From contig VHBD01000020.1 in assembly GCA_016872125.1 (NCBI GenBank), positions 1 through 15,353 of the forward strand: a DNA stretch of 15,353 bases, written 5' to 3'. Origin of the DNA: Sphingomonadales bacterium (GTDB lineage Bacteria; Bacteroidota; Bacteroidia; UBA7662). Shown here piece after piece: positions 1 through 6,812 of this stretch. The position numbers and the translations under genes are program-made. Positions within the stretch are counted from its first letter, which is position 1; each line of letters starts with the position of its first letter. Below the pieces are notes generated by a model, which saw only the letters and a program-made list of their open reading frames with translations, had not been told where the DNA came from and made no database searches.

Positions 1-21
1 AAAATTGAAATCATTAATTCT

Positions 22-1329
22 ATGAGTCGAATAGTAGCCATCGTTGGCAGACCCAATGTGGGTAAATCTACCCTTTTTAATCGCTTGACCGGTTCCCGCA
101 AAGCGATTGTTGACGACGTTGCCGGGGTGACCAGGGATCGGCATGGCGCCAAGGTGGAATGGAATGGCCAAGAATTTACGGTGATCGATACCGGTGGTTT
201 TGTAGAGGGCTCGGACGATGCGATGGAGCAATCCATTAACCGGCAGGTCAAGGCCGCCATGGAACAGTCCGATCTGCTCCTGATGATGGTGGATGTACAA
301 ACCGGCATCACCGATTTGGATGCCGAATTAGCAGATCAATTGCGAAGGTCCAAACGTCCAGTGCTTTTGGTGGTGAACAAAGTCGATCATGGAGAGCGGT
401 TGCCCTCAGCGGCTGAATTCTACGCCTTGGGTTTGGGAGAGATTTTTTGTGTGTCATCCCAAACAGGCTCGGGAACGGGCGATTTATTGGATGAGGTACT
501 GAGCAGACTTCCCGAGGCCAAGGGGGAGGATGAGCAAACTGAAATACCACGTATGGCTTTGGTGGGCCGACCCAATGTGGGGAAATCAACATTATTGAAT
601 GCCCTGATGGGGGAGGAACGTAGCATTGTTTCCGAGGTAGCAGGTACCACCAGGGATGTGGTGCACTCGGAGCTCCGGGCTTTTGGCCATCACTTTTTGA
701 TGATGGATACCGCAGGACTGCGTCGCAAGGCCAAGGTCGAAGAAGATATTGAGTTTTACTCGGTGATGCGAACGCTGCGCACGATCGAAGATTGCGATGT
801 GGTGGTCTTGTTAATTGATGCCCGAGAAGGGTTGCAATCCCAGGACTTGAATATTTTTCATCTTGCCCAAAAGCATCAAAAAGGCATCATTTTGGCCGTT
901 AACAAATGGGATTTGGTCGAAAAGGACCACAAAACCATGGAAAATTATCGAAAAGACTTATTGCAGAAAACAGCGCCTTTTACCGATTTACCGGTCCTTT
1001 TCATTTCAGCCTTGGAGAAACAGCGCCTCATCAAGTTGCTCGAGGAGATGGCGGCTGTGGCCATCAGGCGATCCACCAAAGTATCCACCGCACCCCTCAA
1101 TGAATACCTTCAAGGGGTGATCGAGGCCTATCCGCCGCCTGCTTACAAAGGCAAATACATACGGATTAAATACATCACCCAACTCAAAACGTTGACCCCC
1201 ACCTTCGTTTTCTTCTGCAATTTGCCTCAGTACATTCGAGATCCTTACAAACGCTACCTGGAAGGAAAAATTCGCGCCCAATATGACTTTTCGGGGGTTC
1301 CAATGCAGCTTTATTTCAGGCAGAAGTGA
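22..1329 (+). CDS. der: Ribosome biogenesis GTPase Der (EngA)
   Basis: Der is an essential GTPase with two tandem G domains that acts in the cytoplasm on maturation of the 50S ribosomal subunit. The 435-residue product has the full family layout. G domain 1 has P-loop GRPNVGKS at 9-16, DTGG at 56-59 and NKVD at 119-122. After a short acidic linker (about 165-175), G domain 2 has a second GRPNVGKS at 182-189, DTAG at 229-232 and NKWD at 294-297. A C-terminal KH-like domain runs from about 354 to the end, with the usual basic motif near 376-384 and a terminal GVPMQLYFR stretch. Length is normal and nothing is broken. The ATG at 22 puts the P-loop at residue 9, as usual in the family. Only 21 bases lie upstream in the window, so the promoter and upstream partner are not visible; in many Bacteroidota der follows era, which cannot be checked here. 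No convincing terminator follows the stop. Confidence 0.97.
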   Translation: MSRIVAIVGRPNVGKSTLFNRLTGSRKAIVDDVAGVTRDRHGAKVEWNGQEFTVIDTGGFVEGSDDAMEQSINRQVKAAMEQSDLLLMMVDVQTGITDLDAELADQLRRSKRPVLLVVNKVDHGERLPSAAEFYALGLGEIFCVSSQTGSGTGDLLDEVLSRLPEAKGEDEQTEIPRMALVGRPNVGKSTLLNALMGEERSIVSEVAGTTRDVVHSELRAFGHHFLMMDTAGLRRKAKVEEDIEFYSVMRTLRTIEDCDVVVLLIDAREGLQSQDLNIFHLAQKHQKGIILAVNKWDLVEKDHKTMENYRKDLLQKTAPFTDLPVLFISALEKQRLIKLLEEMAAVAIRRSTKVSTAPLNEYLQGVIEAYPPPAYKGKYIRIKYITQLKTLTPTFVFFCNLPQYIRDPYKRYLEGKIRAQYDFSGVPMQLYFRQK

Positions 1330-1450
1330 TCAATAGGTGTACAATAAAATGAACATATTATTCAAAAGGAGCTTCAATTATAGCCTTTTCTGCAGGTATG
1401 AGATGAAAAATCCCTACTTTTTGAAAAATTATTCAAAAAAAATAGACAAA
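1330..1450. other. AT-rich intergenic DNA after der
   Basis: This spacer lies between der and the promoter of the small lipoprotein gene. I see no coding potential in it on either strand. It holds an 8-base inverted repeat, TTTTTGAA at 1418-1425 and TTCAAAAA at 1432-1439, with a 6-base AT loop. The sequence ATTATTCAAAA occurs twice, near 1356 and near 1428. On the + strand the repeat is followed by A residues rather than T residues, so it is not a conventional terminator for der. A weak factor-independent end, an operator, or chance in AT-rich DNA are all possible. Confidence 0.4.
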
Positions 1451-1453
1451 TTG

Positions 1454-1486
1454 TTTGGAGCAAACCTTTCTCTTGTCTTATCTTTG
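1454..1486 (+). promoter_or_regulatory. Bacteroidota-type promoter of the small lipoprotein gene
   Basis: TTTG at 1454-1457 and TATCTTTG at 1479-1486 are separated by 21 bases. This matches the Bacteroidota primary sigma-factor consensus (-33 TTTG, -7 TAnnTTTG) at normal spacing. Transcription would begin a few bases after 1486, giving a leader of roughly 15-20 bases before the ATG at 1511. It is the best promoter match I found in the window. It implies that the lipoprotein gene is transcribed independently of der. Confidence 0.75.
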
Positions 1487-1510
1487 ACTCACAATTTAAA
1501 CCCATAAACC

Positions 1511-1690
1511 ATGAACAAATTTCTTGCTATGTTGATGATGAGCGCTACCCTTTTTGTAGTTGCTTGTAACAACGCCACCGAAGAGGCTCCTGCTGAAGAG
1601 GCTACCACAGAAGAAATGCCAGTTGAAGAAGCTGCTCCTGCTGCTGACTCTACTGCTGCTGCTGACTCCACTGCTGCTCCTGCTCAGTAA
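1511..1690 (+). CDS. Small Ala/Glu-rich lipoprotein, function unknown
   Basis: This 59-residue product starts with a basic residue and a hydrophobic stretch (about residues 4-18). The lipobox VVAC ends at Cys19, which is followed by Asn-Asn, so it should be a lipoprotein processed by signal peptidase II. The mature part is only about 40 residues. It is low in complexity: Ala, Glu, Pro and Thr, with Glu-rich blocks at about 24-40 and a repeated Ala-Asp-Ser-Thr-Ala unit near residues 45-56. It has no predicted folded domain. The gene stands alone, with a consensus promoter just upstream and a strong hairpin terminator 20 bases after the stop, so it is probably a real and well expressed transcript. 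Short acidic lipoproteins of this kind are, to my knowledge, common in Bacteroidota genomes but uncharacterised. A surface or periplasmic role is inference. The competing + frame at 1560-1751 is a codon-repeat shadow. Confidence 0.85.
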   Translation: MNKFLAMLMMSATLFVVACNNATEEAPAEEATTEEMPVEEAAPAADSTAAADSTAAPAQ

Positions 1691-1709
1691 TTCAACAGCC
1701 ACTGATTTG

Positions 1710-1736
1710 AAGCCACCCCTTGGGGTGGCTTTTTTT
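1710..1736 (+). terminator. Intrinsic terminator after the small lipoprotein gene
   Basis: A perfect inverted repeat, AAGCCACCCC at 1710-1719 and GGGGTGGCTT at 1722-1731, forms a GC-rich stem of about 8-10 base pairs with a very short loop. A run of T residues up to 1736 follows directly. This is a textbook factor-independent terminator for the lipoprotein gene 20 bases upstream. On the - strand the same hairpin lies downstream of the protease stop, but only two T residues follow it there, so termination in that direction would be weaker. Confidence 0.9.
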
Positions 1737-1753
1737 ATGCTTTCAATTTAGGT

Positions 1754-3238
1754 TTATTGAACAGCCCTCCAAACGACCGGATCGTTTGAGGCCATGAGCT
1801 GTTGATACAAGGCATTCCCAAAAATTACCCGAGCAACCATGGCTTTGAAAATGGCGTGAATTTGGGATTTTTCGTTCGATTTCAAGTTTGTAATCGACAA
1901 TCCAAGGCCTTTGCTTTTCTGAGAAAGTGCGGCCTCTTCCGCACTTTTCCAGAGGTCGGCCTTCTTGAATCCGGTTTGTCCGCCTTCTTTCAATCTTTGA
2001 GCAGATGCTGATTCGGCATATTCCATGGCCATATCGTAAAGGACTCCTGATCCAATCAGGGATTTCATGGTTTCGGACCATTTTTGGTAGGCGGGTTCTA
2101 AGACAATTTGGGGTTCAATTCCTCCAAGATTTTTTTCACTGCCGGACGAATCCCTAAATTTCTCCGCATCGGTTCCATAGGGGCGTTGTATGCATTGACC
2201 CTTGGGGGTATAGTAGCGGGCAACAGTCAGTCTAACCGCCGATCCGTCGGGATATTCAAATTGTTGTTGAACCAAGGCTTTGCCGAAGGAGCGCTCGCCA
2301 ATGACCGTTGCTCTTCCATGATCCATCAGCGCTCCGGTAAGAATTTCACTGGCCGAGGCTGAGCCTGCATCAATTAGAACCACCAAAGGACCCTCCTCAT
2401 AGAGGCCGGTTTCCTTGGTAAAATAATTTTGACGCTTTTGCCTAGAGCCCTGGGTATACGTGATGAGAAGATCATCCTTCAGGAATTCGTCGGCCAAGGC
2501 TACCGCAGATTCCAAATATCCCCCGGGATTGCCTCGCAAATCCAAAATGAGTTTCTGGATGGGAGCATGTTTGCACAGTTTCTGGAATTCTGATCGAAAT
2601 TCTTGGTGGGTATTTTCACCAAATTTGTTGATGCGAATATGGGCTACCCCTGGAGCAGGCCACCATGCTAATTCCACCGATCGAATGGAAATTTTGTCTC
2701 GGATGACTTTGATGTCAATGGTTTGCTGGCGGGAGGGCCTGTAAATACCCAGGAGGACTTTGGTGCCGCGTTTACCTCTAAGTTTTCGAAGGACCCATTC
2801 ATTATCCAGGCCTGTTGAGGGCAACTCCAAGCCGTCCACGGTAACAATTCGATCACCGGGTAGGATGCCCTGCAATTCGCTGGGTCCGCCTGGCAGCGCC
2901 GACACGACCCGGATACTGTCGTTGATCAGGTTAAATTCCACCCCTATGCCCTCGAAATTTCCTTCAAGGACTTCGTCTGCAGCCTGCTTTTCAATCGGTG
3001 GTAGGTAAGAAGAAAAAGGGTCAAGGCTGGACAAAAATGGCTGAATGGAGGAATTGAGTAAGGAATCTGCCGGCAAGGAATCTACATAGCGGGTATTCAC
3101 CAAATGCCGTATCCAGTCCATTTTGGTATTCGATGACTGCAGGTTTTTGCGTTGATTTTGCAGAAATATTCCTAACCAAAGCCCCAGGGCCAAGGTAGTT
3201 CCGTACCCCAGGATGGTCTTGGTCAAGTGGTTGGACAT
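1754..3238 (-). CDS. S41 family C-terminal processing peptidase (CtpA/Prc type)
   Basis: This is a periplasmic serine protease of the carboxy-terminal processing family, which trims or degrades envelope proteins through a PDZ-gated Ser-Lys active site. With the start at 3238 it is 494 residues. An uncleaved anchor or signal segment lies at about 9-26, and a helical N-terminal domain covers about 40-90. A PDZ domain at about 92-180 carries the GVEF and LPGDRI signatures. The S41 core follows, with DLRGNPGG at 233-240. GSASASE at 292-298 supplies nucleophile Ser295, and GKALVQ supplies Lys320. The 25-residue Ser-Lys spacing equals that of E. coli Prc and Bacillus CtpB. A helical C-terminal extension (about 385-494) follows. 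The frame stays open back to 3325, but that extension crosses the divergent promoter region and lacks signal character, so I chose ATG 3238. The gene is convergent with the lipoprotein gene and divergent from murQ. Its substrate is unknown. Confidence 0.93.
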   Translation of the reverse strand: MSNHLTKTILGYGTTLALGLWLGIFLQNQRKNLQSSNTKMDWIRHLVNTRYVDSLPADSLLNSSIQPFLSSLDPFSSYLPPIEKQAADEVLEGNFEGIGVEFNLINDSIRVVSALPGGPSELQGILPGDRIVTVDGLELPSTGLDNEWVLRKLRGKRGTKVLLGIYRPSRQQTIDIKVIRDKISIRSVELAWWPAPGVAHIRINKFGENTHQEFRSEFQKLCKHAPIQKLILDLRGNPGGYLESAVALADEFLKDDLLITYTQGSRQKRQNYFTKETGLYEEGPLVVLIDAGSASASEILTGALMDHGRATVIGERSFGKALVQQQFEYPDGSAVRLTVARYYTPKGQCIQRPYGTDAEKFRDSSGSEKNLGGIEPQIVLEPAYQKWSETMKSLIGSGVLYDMAMEYAESASAQRLKEGGQTGFKKADLWKSAEEAALSQKSKGLGLSITNLKSNEKSQIHAIFKAMVARVIFGNALYQQLMASNDPVVWRAVQ

Positions 3239-3289
3239 GGGAGTTTTTTTAGGGTCATTGATTTCAAAGAAGGTTAAAAGCGAGCAAAT

Positions 3290-3325
3290 CAAAGGTATTG
3301 TTGAATTGAGTTCTTCCTGCTGCAA
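3290..3325 (-). promoter_or_regulatory. Possible promoter of the S41 protease gene
   Basis: Read on the - strand, TACCTTTG (3297 down to 3290) matches the Bacteroidota -7 element TAnnTTTG. A TTG lies upstream at 3325-3323, but the gap of 25 bases is longer than usual, so the -33 part is weak. Transcription would start near 3284, leaving a leader of about 45 bases before the start codon at 3238. Confidence 0.4.
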
Positions 3326-3344
3326 CGTTGGTACTGTACCTTTG
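3311..3344 (+). promoter_or_regulatory. Possible promoter of murQ
   Basis: TACCTTTG at 3337-3344 is an exact match to the Bacteroidota -7 consensus TAnnTTTG. No TTTG lies at the proper distance; only degenerate TTC or CTG triplets occur at 3311-3319. Transcription would begin near 3350, leaving a leader of about 10 bases before the ATG at 3360. It is the mirror partner of the protease -7 box on the other strand, 39 bases away. Confidence 0.4.
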
Positions 3345-3359
3345 ACAAAGCAATCCAGT

Positions 3360-4199
3360 ATGGCTGAATTTGTGTCCGTTACAGAATCCGATTCCTTGCA
3401 CCGTCATTTGGAACAAATGAGCATGGAAGAGATTCTGCGCCGCATGAATCTAGAAGATCAAACGGTACCGCTTGCGGTCGAAAAAGCTATTCCTGAAATC
3501 TTGAAATTGTCTTCCAGGGTATTGCTTGGCTTGCAAGAAGGCGGGCGGTTATTTTACCTGGGCGCAGGGACCAGCGGGCGATTAGGTGTGGTGGATGCTT
3601 CCGAATGTCCGCCAACCTTTGGGGTGGAAGAAGGCAAGGTGATTGCCTTGATTGCCGGCGGCGATAGAGCCATTCGTAAGGCGGTCGAAAATGCTGAGGA
3701 TGATCAAGAAGCAGGGTGGCAGGATTTGGCAGCCTACGAGCTGTCTGCTTCGGATACCGTGGTAGGTTTGGCCGCGTCGGGCCGAACACCTTTTGTTCTG
3801 GGAGCTTTGCGCGCTTGCCGACAGAGAGGTATTCCAACGGGATGTGTTACATGCAATCCCAATTCGCCGATTTTGCCGCTTAGTGATTATCCGGTATTGG
3901 TTACTGTGGGTCCTGAATTTCTGACCGGTTCTACGCGCCTCAAAAGCGGGACCGCACAGAAGCTGGTGCTGAACATGCTCACCACTTCCGTCATGATAGG
4001 CTTGGGTTTGGTGGAAGACAACAAAATGACCCACCTTCGTCCAACCAATGCCAAATTGCATGATCGTGCCTTACGAATTTTGATGGAAATTCATGAAATC
4101 CCCAAGGAAATTGCCGAACGTTACCTTGATCAATATGAAAAGGTGCATCTGGCCTCTGAGGCCTTGACGAGAGACGGTTATTCCCCTAAGGTCCAGTAG
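3360..4199 (+). CDS. murQ: N-acetylmuramic acid 6-phosphate etherase MurQ
   Basis: MurQ is a cytoplasmic enzyme of peptidoglycan recycling. It cleaves the lactyl ether of MurNAc-6-phosphate to give GlcNAc-6-phosphate and D-lactate. The 279-residue product is a SIS-domain protein. The sugar-phosphate signature GAGTSGRLG is at 68-76, VDASECPPTFG at 78-88, and the ENAEDD segment at 110-115. Glu82 and Glu113 align with the catalytic pair Glu83/Glu114 of the E. coli enzyme. A second SIS-type Ser/Thr cluster appears near 189-198, and RPTNAKL at 227-233 is also typical. I chose ATG 3360 because the open frame back to 3213 overlaps the protease start and promoter region and encodes nothing typical. 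It is somewhat shorter than E. coli MurQ at the C-terminus. The downstream unknown gene begins 9 bases after the stop, suggesting cotranscription. No MurNAc kinase or PTS gene is in view. Confidence 0.95.
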   Translation: MAEFVSVTESDSLHRHLEQMSMEEILRRMNLEDQTVPLAVEKAIPEILKLSSRVLLGLQEGGRLFYLGAGTSGRLGVVDASECPPTFGVEEGKVIALIAGGDRAIRKAVENAEDDQEAGWQDLAAYELSASDTVVGLAASGRTPFVLGALRACRQRGIPTGCVTCNPNSPILPLSDYPVLVTVGPEFLTGSTRLKSGTAQKLVLNMLTTSVMIGLGLVEDNKMTHLRPTNAKLHDRALRILMEIHEIPKEIAERYLDQYEKVHLASEALTRDGYSPKVQ

Positions 4200-4208
4200 A
4201 TTTCGGTC

Positions 4209-4799
4209 ATGCACGATTTGGAGCCCTACGGTCGATGGCTTTACCTCTATGACCAAAGCCAAGATCGCTTATCCAATTTCTATGGGCAAGAGCCCCCGGA
4301 AATGGGTTACCATTTGCTTTATGATCATGTGATTCATCCGGATTGGATGAGTATGGGTTCGGATACCCTCTATTTCAAAATTTTGTATGTGGATGAGCCT
4401 CTTGGATTTTCAGTAATCGAATTGATTGGTGAGTGGAACGATCTAATAGGTAACGATATCATGTGGTTGAAACGCGAATTGATAGACCCGCTGTTAGCAC
4501 GGGGTATTGACAAGTACATCCTCATGGGAGAAAATGTATTGAATTACCATGGCGATGAAGATGCGTATTACCAAGAGTGGGCAGAAGAAAGCGTAGAGGG
4601 GTGGGTGATCGGAATGGGTTTTCGAGAACATATTCTTGAAGAGTGGGATAGGTTAGGGTTCTCCAGGTACATTCTTTTTGGAGAGGATTGGAACGATCCC
4701 ATGTGGCGAACTCGCCATCCATTGCAATTGTATTGGGCTGTTTCAGCACGACTCTTCCCCGGTCTTGATTACCCATCCCATATTCCGCAATTACGATAA
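4209..4799 (+). CDS. Conserved-looking protein of unknown function, acidic and aromatic-rich
   Basis: I do not recognise a named domain in this 196-residue protein. It has no signal peptide or membrane helix, so it is probably cytoplasmic. It is acidic and very rich in aromatics, with 10 Trp and 15 Tyr. The central part (about 53-110) looks like a beta-beta-helix-beta unit: strands near 53-60 and 67-74, the block IELIGEWND at 70-78, a helix at about 83-98, and a strand at 102-107. That order loosely recalls a STAS-like fold, which is only an inference. Two later segments, KYILMGEN (102-109) and RYILFGED (153-160), resemble each other and may be an internal repeat. The gene sits between murQ and an ABC exporter with 9-base gaps on both sides, so it is probably cotranscribed with them. 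From memory, similar proteins occur as hypotheticals in other Bacteroidota; I cannot search here. Confidence 0.85.
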   Translation: MHDLEPYGRWLYLYDQSQDRLSNFYGQEPPEMGYHLLYDHVIHPDWMSMGSDTLYFKILYVDEPLGFSVIELIGEWNDLIGNDIMWLKRELIDPLLARGIDKYILMGENVLNYHGDEDAYYQEWAEESVEGWVIGMGFREHILEEWDRLGFSRYILFGEDWNDPMWRTRHPLQLYWAVSARLFPGLDYPSHIPQLR

Positions 4800-4808
4800 T
4801 CCCCCTAC

Positions 4809-6665
4809 ATGGCCAGACCTAGATTCAACTCCAATCATCAAACCGAGGCACCGGTTCGAATGTCGAGAATTCGCAGCGAACAGATTCGTCAGGCCCATTG
4901 GCTATGGCCATTTTTGGGCCCTTATCGAAGGGATATCTTTCTGGGAGCGATTTTGTTGGTATTGGGCACAGGTTTGTCTTTGAGTATTCCTTGGCTCATG
5001 GGCCAAATGATCGATAAAGCCATGGGGGGAGAAGGATCCGGCAAGGCTTTGGGTCAAATTGCGATGGTTTTGGGGACAATTCTCGCTATCCAAGCCGGGA
5101 TTTCTTTTGTGCGAATTCGTTTGGTCATTACCATGGCCGAAAAGGTTTTGGCTGATGTAAGGGATCATACCTTTCGTCATTTGGTGCAAATGCCCATGGT
5201 ATTTTATATGCGGCATAGGGTTGGTGAGTTGCAAAGTCGGCTGAGCGCCGATTTATCCCAAATCCAGGATACGGTGTCTTCCACTTTGATGGAATGGTTG
5301 CGTCAAATTTTGGTTTTGATCGGTGGGGTGCTGATGTTGCTTTGGATATCCTGGAAATTGACTTTTTTTTTGTTGGCTATTTTACCAATTTTAATTTTGA
5401 TTGCTGTTGTGTTTGGAAGGAAAATTCGACGTCTGGCCGGAAACGCTCAAGACGAATTAGCTAAGGCTCAAGTGGTGGTGGAGGAGACCCTGCAGAATAT
5501 TTCGATGGTAAAAGTCTACACCGGTGAATCGTTGCAGGGCGATCAATACCGAAGAGGATTATCTGCCACGGTGGACCAGGTGATCAAAGCGGCCCAATAT
5601 CGGGGGGCCTTTGCTGCATTCATCGTGTTTGGTTTGTTTGGTTCTGTAGTTCTTGTGTTATGGTATGGGGCCTCGCTGGTTCAAACGGGTGGGATGAGTG
5701 TTGGAGAATTAAGTGGATTTGTTCTGTATTCCACCTTTGTAGGAGGGGCAATGGGGAGCTTTGCGGAGCTTTATGGGCAGGTTCAAAAGGCTTTAGGAGC
5801 CACCGAAAGGGTGCATGACTTGCTTCAAGAGCCCAGTGAGGGGGTGTGGTGGGAGGGGAAAACACCGTTTCAATGGCCTCAGGGTGGGGCATCGCTGCAA
5901 TTGCAGGATTTATCCTTCGCCTATCCAACCCGACCAGAGGTGAAGGTTTTGTCCAATGTTAATCTGAGTTTGAAAGCTGGCGAAAGGTTAGCCGTCATTG
6001 GCCCCAGCGGTGCAGGTAAATCAACTTTGGTGAGTTTGTTGATGGGTTTTTATGCCCCAGAACAAGGGTCCATACGTATCCATGGTGTTGACTTGCGGAG
6101 CCTTTGTCTGAGCGATTACCGGAAAGGAATCGCCGTAGTGCCCCAGGATTTGATGCTCTTTGGGGGTAGCATCGCTGAGAATATTGCCTACGGCAGTCCC
6201 CATACGACCCTTGTTCAAATTCGGGAGGCTGCATCCCAGGCTCATGCTTTAGATTTCATTGAAAGTTTTCCAGCGGGATTCGATACCATGGTCGGCGAGC
6301 GTGGTATTCAGTTGAGTGGAGGGCAGAGGCAAAGAGTGGCTATTGCAAGGGCCATCCTTCGCAATCCCTCCCTTCTTTTGCTGGACGAAGCGACTTCAGC
6401 GCTGGACACCGATTCTGAAAAGGCAGTTCAACTGGGATTGGATAGTCTGATGAAGGGCCGGACCACCGTTGTTGTGGCGCATCGATTGAGCACGGTTCGG
6501 GATGCCGACCAAATCATGTTTCTGGACAGGGGGGTGGTGCAGGAATTTGGTTCACCTGCGCAATTGATGGCCGTCAACGGGGGGCGGTACAGAACTTGGT
6601 TGGAGGACCAAGGTCGTGTTCATGGAACGGGGTACCTGCAACTTCAAGACCATGAGATTGTTTAG
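4809..6665 (+). CDS. ABC exporter with fused membrane and ATPase domains (MsbA-like)
   Basis: This is a 618-residue half-transporter that should work as a homodimer in the inner membrane. A six-helix exporter domain covers about 36-330, with hydrophobic spans near 38-58, 80-102, 160-182, 183-205, 262-285 and 298-320. An ATP-binding domain covers about 360-600. The ATPase is intact: Walker A GPSGAGKST at 398-406, signature LSGGQ at 502-506, Walker B ending in Asp526 with catalytic Glu527, and switch His558. The architecture matches MsbA/BmrA-type lipid or drug exporters. The substrate cannot be told from the sequence, so I give no symbol. The first 50 residues are hydrophilic and basic. ATG 4809 lies 9 bases after the upstream stop; an internal ATG at 4860 would also keep all domains. 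It is the last gene of the presumed murQ unit. A T9 run at about 5363-5371 stays in frame. Confidence 0.93.
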   Translation: MARPRFNSNHQTEAPVRMSRIRSEQIRQAHWLWPFLGPYRRDIFLGAILLVLGTGLSLSIPWLMGQMIDKAMGGEGSGKALGQIAMVLGTILAIQAGISFVRIRLVITMAEKVLADVRDHTFRHLVQMPMVFYMRHRVGELQSRLSADLSQIQDTVSSTLMEWLRQILVLIGGVLMLLWISWKLTFFLLAILPILILIAVVFGRKIRRLAGNAQDELAKAQVVVEETLQNISMVKVYTGESLQGDQYRRGLSATVDQVIKAAQYRGAFAAFIVFGLFGSVVLVLWYGASLVQTGGMSVGELSGFVLYSTFVGGAMGSFAELYGQVQKALGATERVHDLLQEPSEGVWWEGKTPFQWPQGGASLQLQDLSFAYPTRPEVKVLSNVNLSLKAGERLAVIGPSGAGKSTLVSLLMGFYAPEQGSIRIHGVDLRSLCLSDYRKGIAVVPQDLMLFGGSIAENIAYGSPHTTLVQIREAASQAHALDFIESFPAGFDTMVGERGIQLSGGQRQRVAIARAILRNPSLLLLDEATSALDTDSEKAVQLGLDSLMKGRTTVVVAHRLSTVRDADQIMFLDRGVVQEFGSPAQLMAVNGGRYRTWLEDQGRVHGTGYLQLQDHEIV

Positions 6666-6692
6666 TTTGGATCATGAGATTATATGGTTTGG
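6651..6692 (+). repeat. Imperfect 22-base tandem repeat across the ABC exporter stop codon
   Basis: Two copies of a CATGAGATT...GTTTGG unit begin at 6651 and 6673. Over 20 aligned positions 17 are identical. The stop codon of the exporter gene (6663-6665) lies inside the first copy. It looks like a small local duplication; no third copy is visible. It may have no function. Confidence 0.6.
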
Positions 6693-6697
6693 CATCG

Positions 6698-6719
6698 ATC
6701 CAGAATTTCTTGATTTTTT
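6698..6719 (+). terminator. Weak possible terminator after the ABC exporter
   Basis: A short stem, ATCCAGA at 6698-6704 paired with TCTTGAT at 6708-6714, has one internal mismatch and a 3-base loop, and a run of T residues to 6719 follows. The stem is AT-rich and short, so termination would be partial at best. It lies 33 bases after the exporter stop and about 95 bases before actA, where separation of the two transcription units is expected. I found no exact TAnnTTTG box between it and actA, so the promoter of the ACIII operon is not identified. Confidence 0.3.
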
Positions 6720-6812
6720 ATGTCCAAAATCCGTGTTTTTGGGGCTTGACGATTAATTTTACCGCGTGGAAATTCGTTTTTGCTTTATCCTTCCTGACCT
6801 AAACTTTCCCTC

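Noticed and set aside
1560..1751. 63-residue + strand frame overlapping the small lipoprotein gene, very rich in Leu
   Set aside because: The Leu runs come from reading the GCT/GAA repeats of the lipoprotein in another frame, and it runs through the terminator. The lipoprotein frame has the signal peptide and lipobox.
3239..3325. Upstream extension of the S41 protease frame to a start at 3325
   Set aside because: The extra 29 residues lack signal-peptide character and cover the likely promoter. Starting at 3238 places the membrane anchor at the N-terminus as expected.
5363..5371. Run of nine T residues inside the ABC exporter gene as a phase-variable tract
   Set aside because: The tract encodes ordinary Phe residues in a membrane helix, the frame is intact, and one homopolymer of this length is not enough evidence for phase variation.
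6720..6812. Promoter for the ACIII operon, for example TAATTTTA at 6754-6761
   Set aside because: The last base differs from the consensus and no TTG lies about 20 bases upstream. The operon very likely has a promoter nearby, but I cannot point to it.
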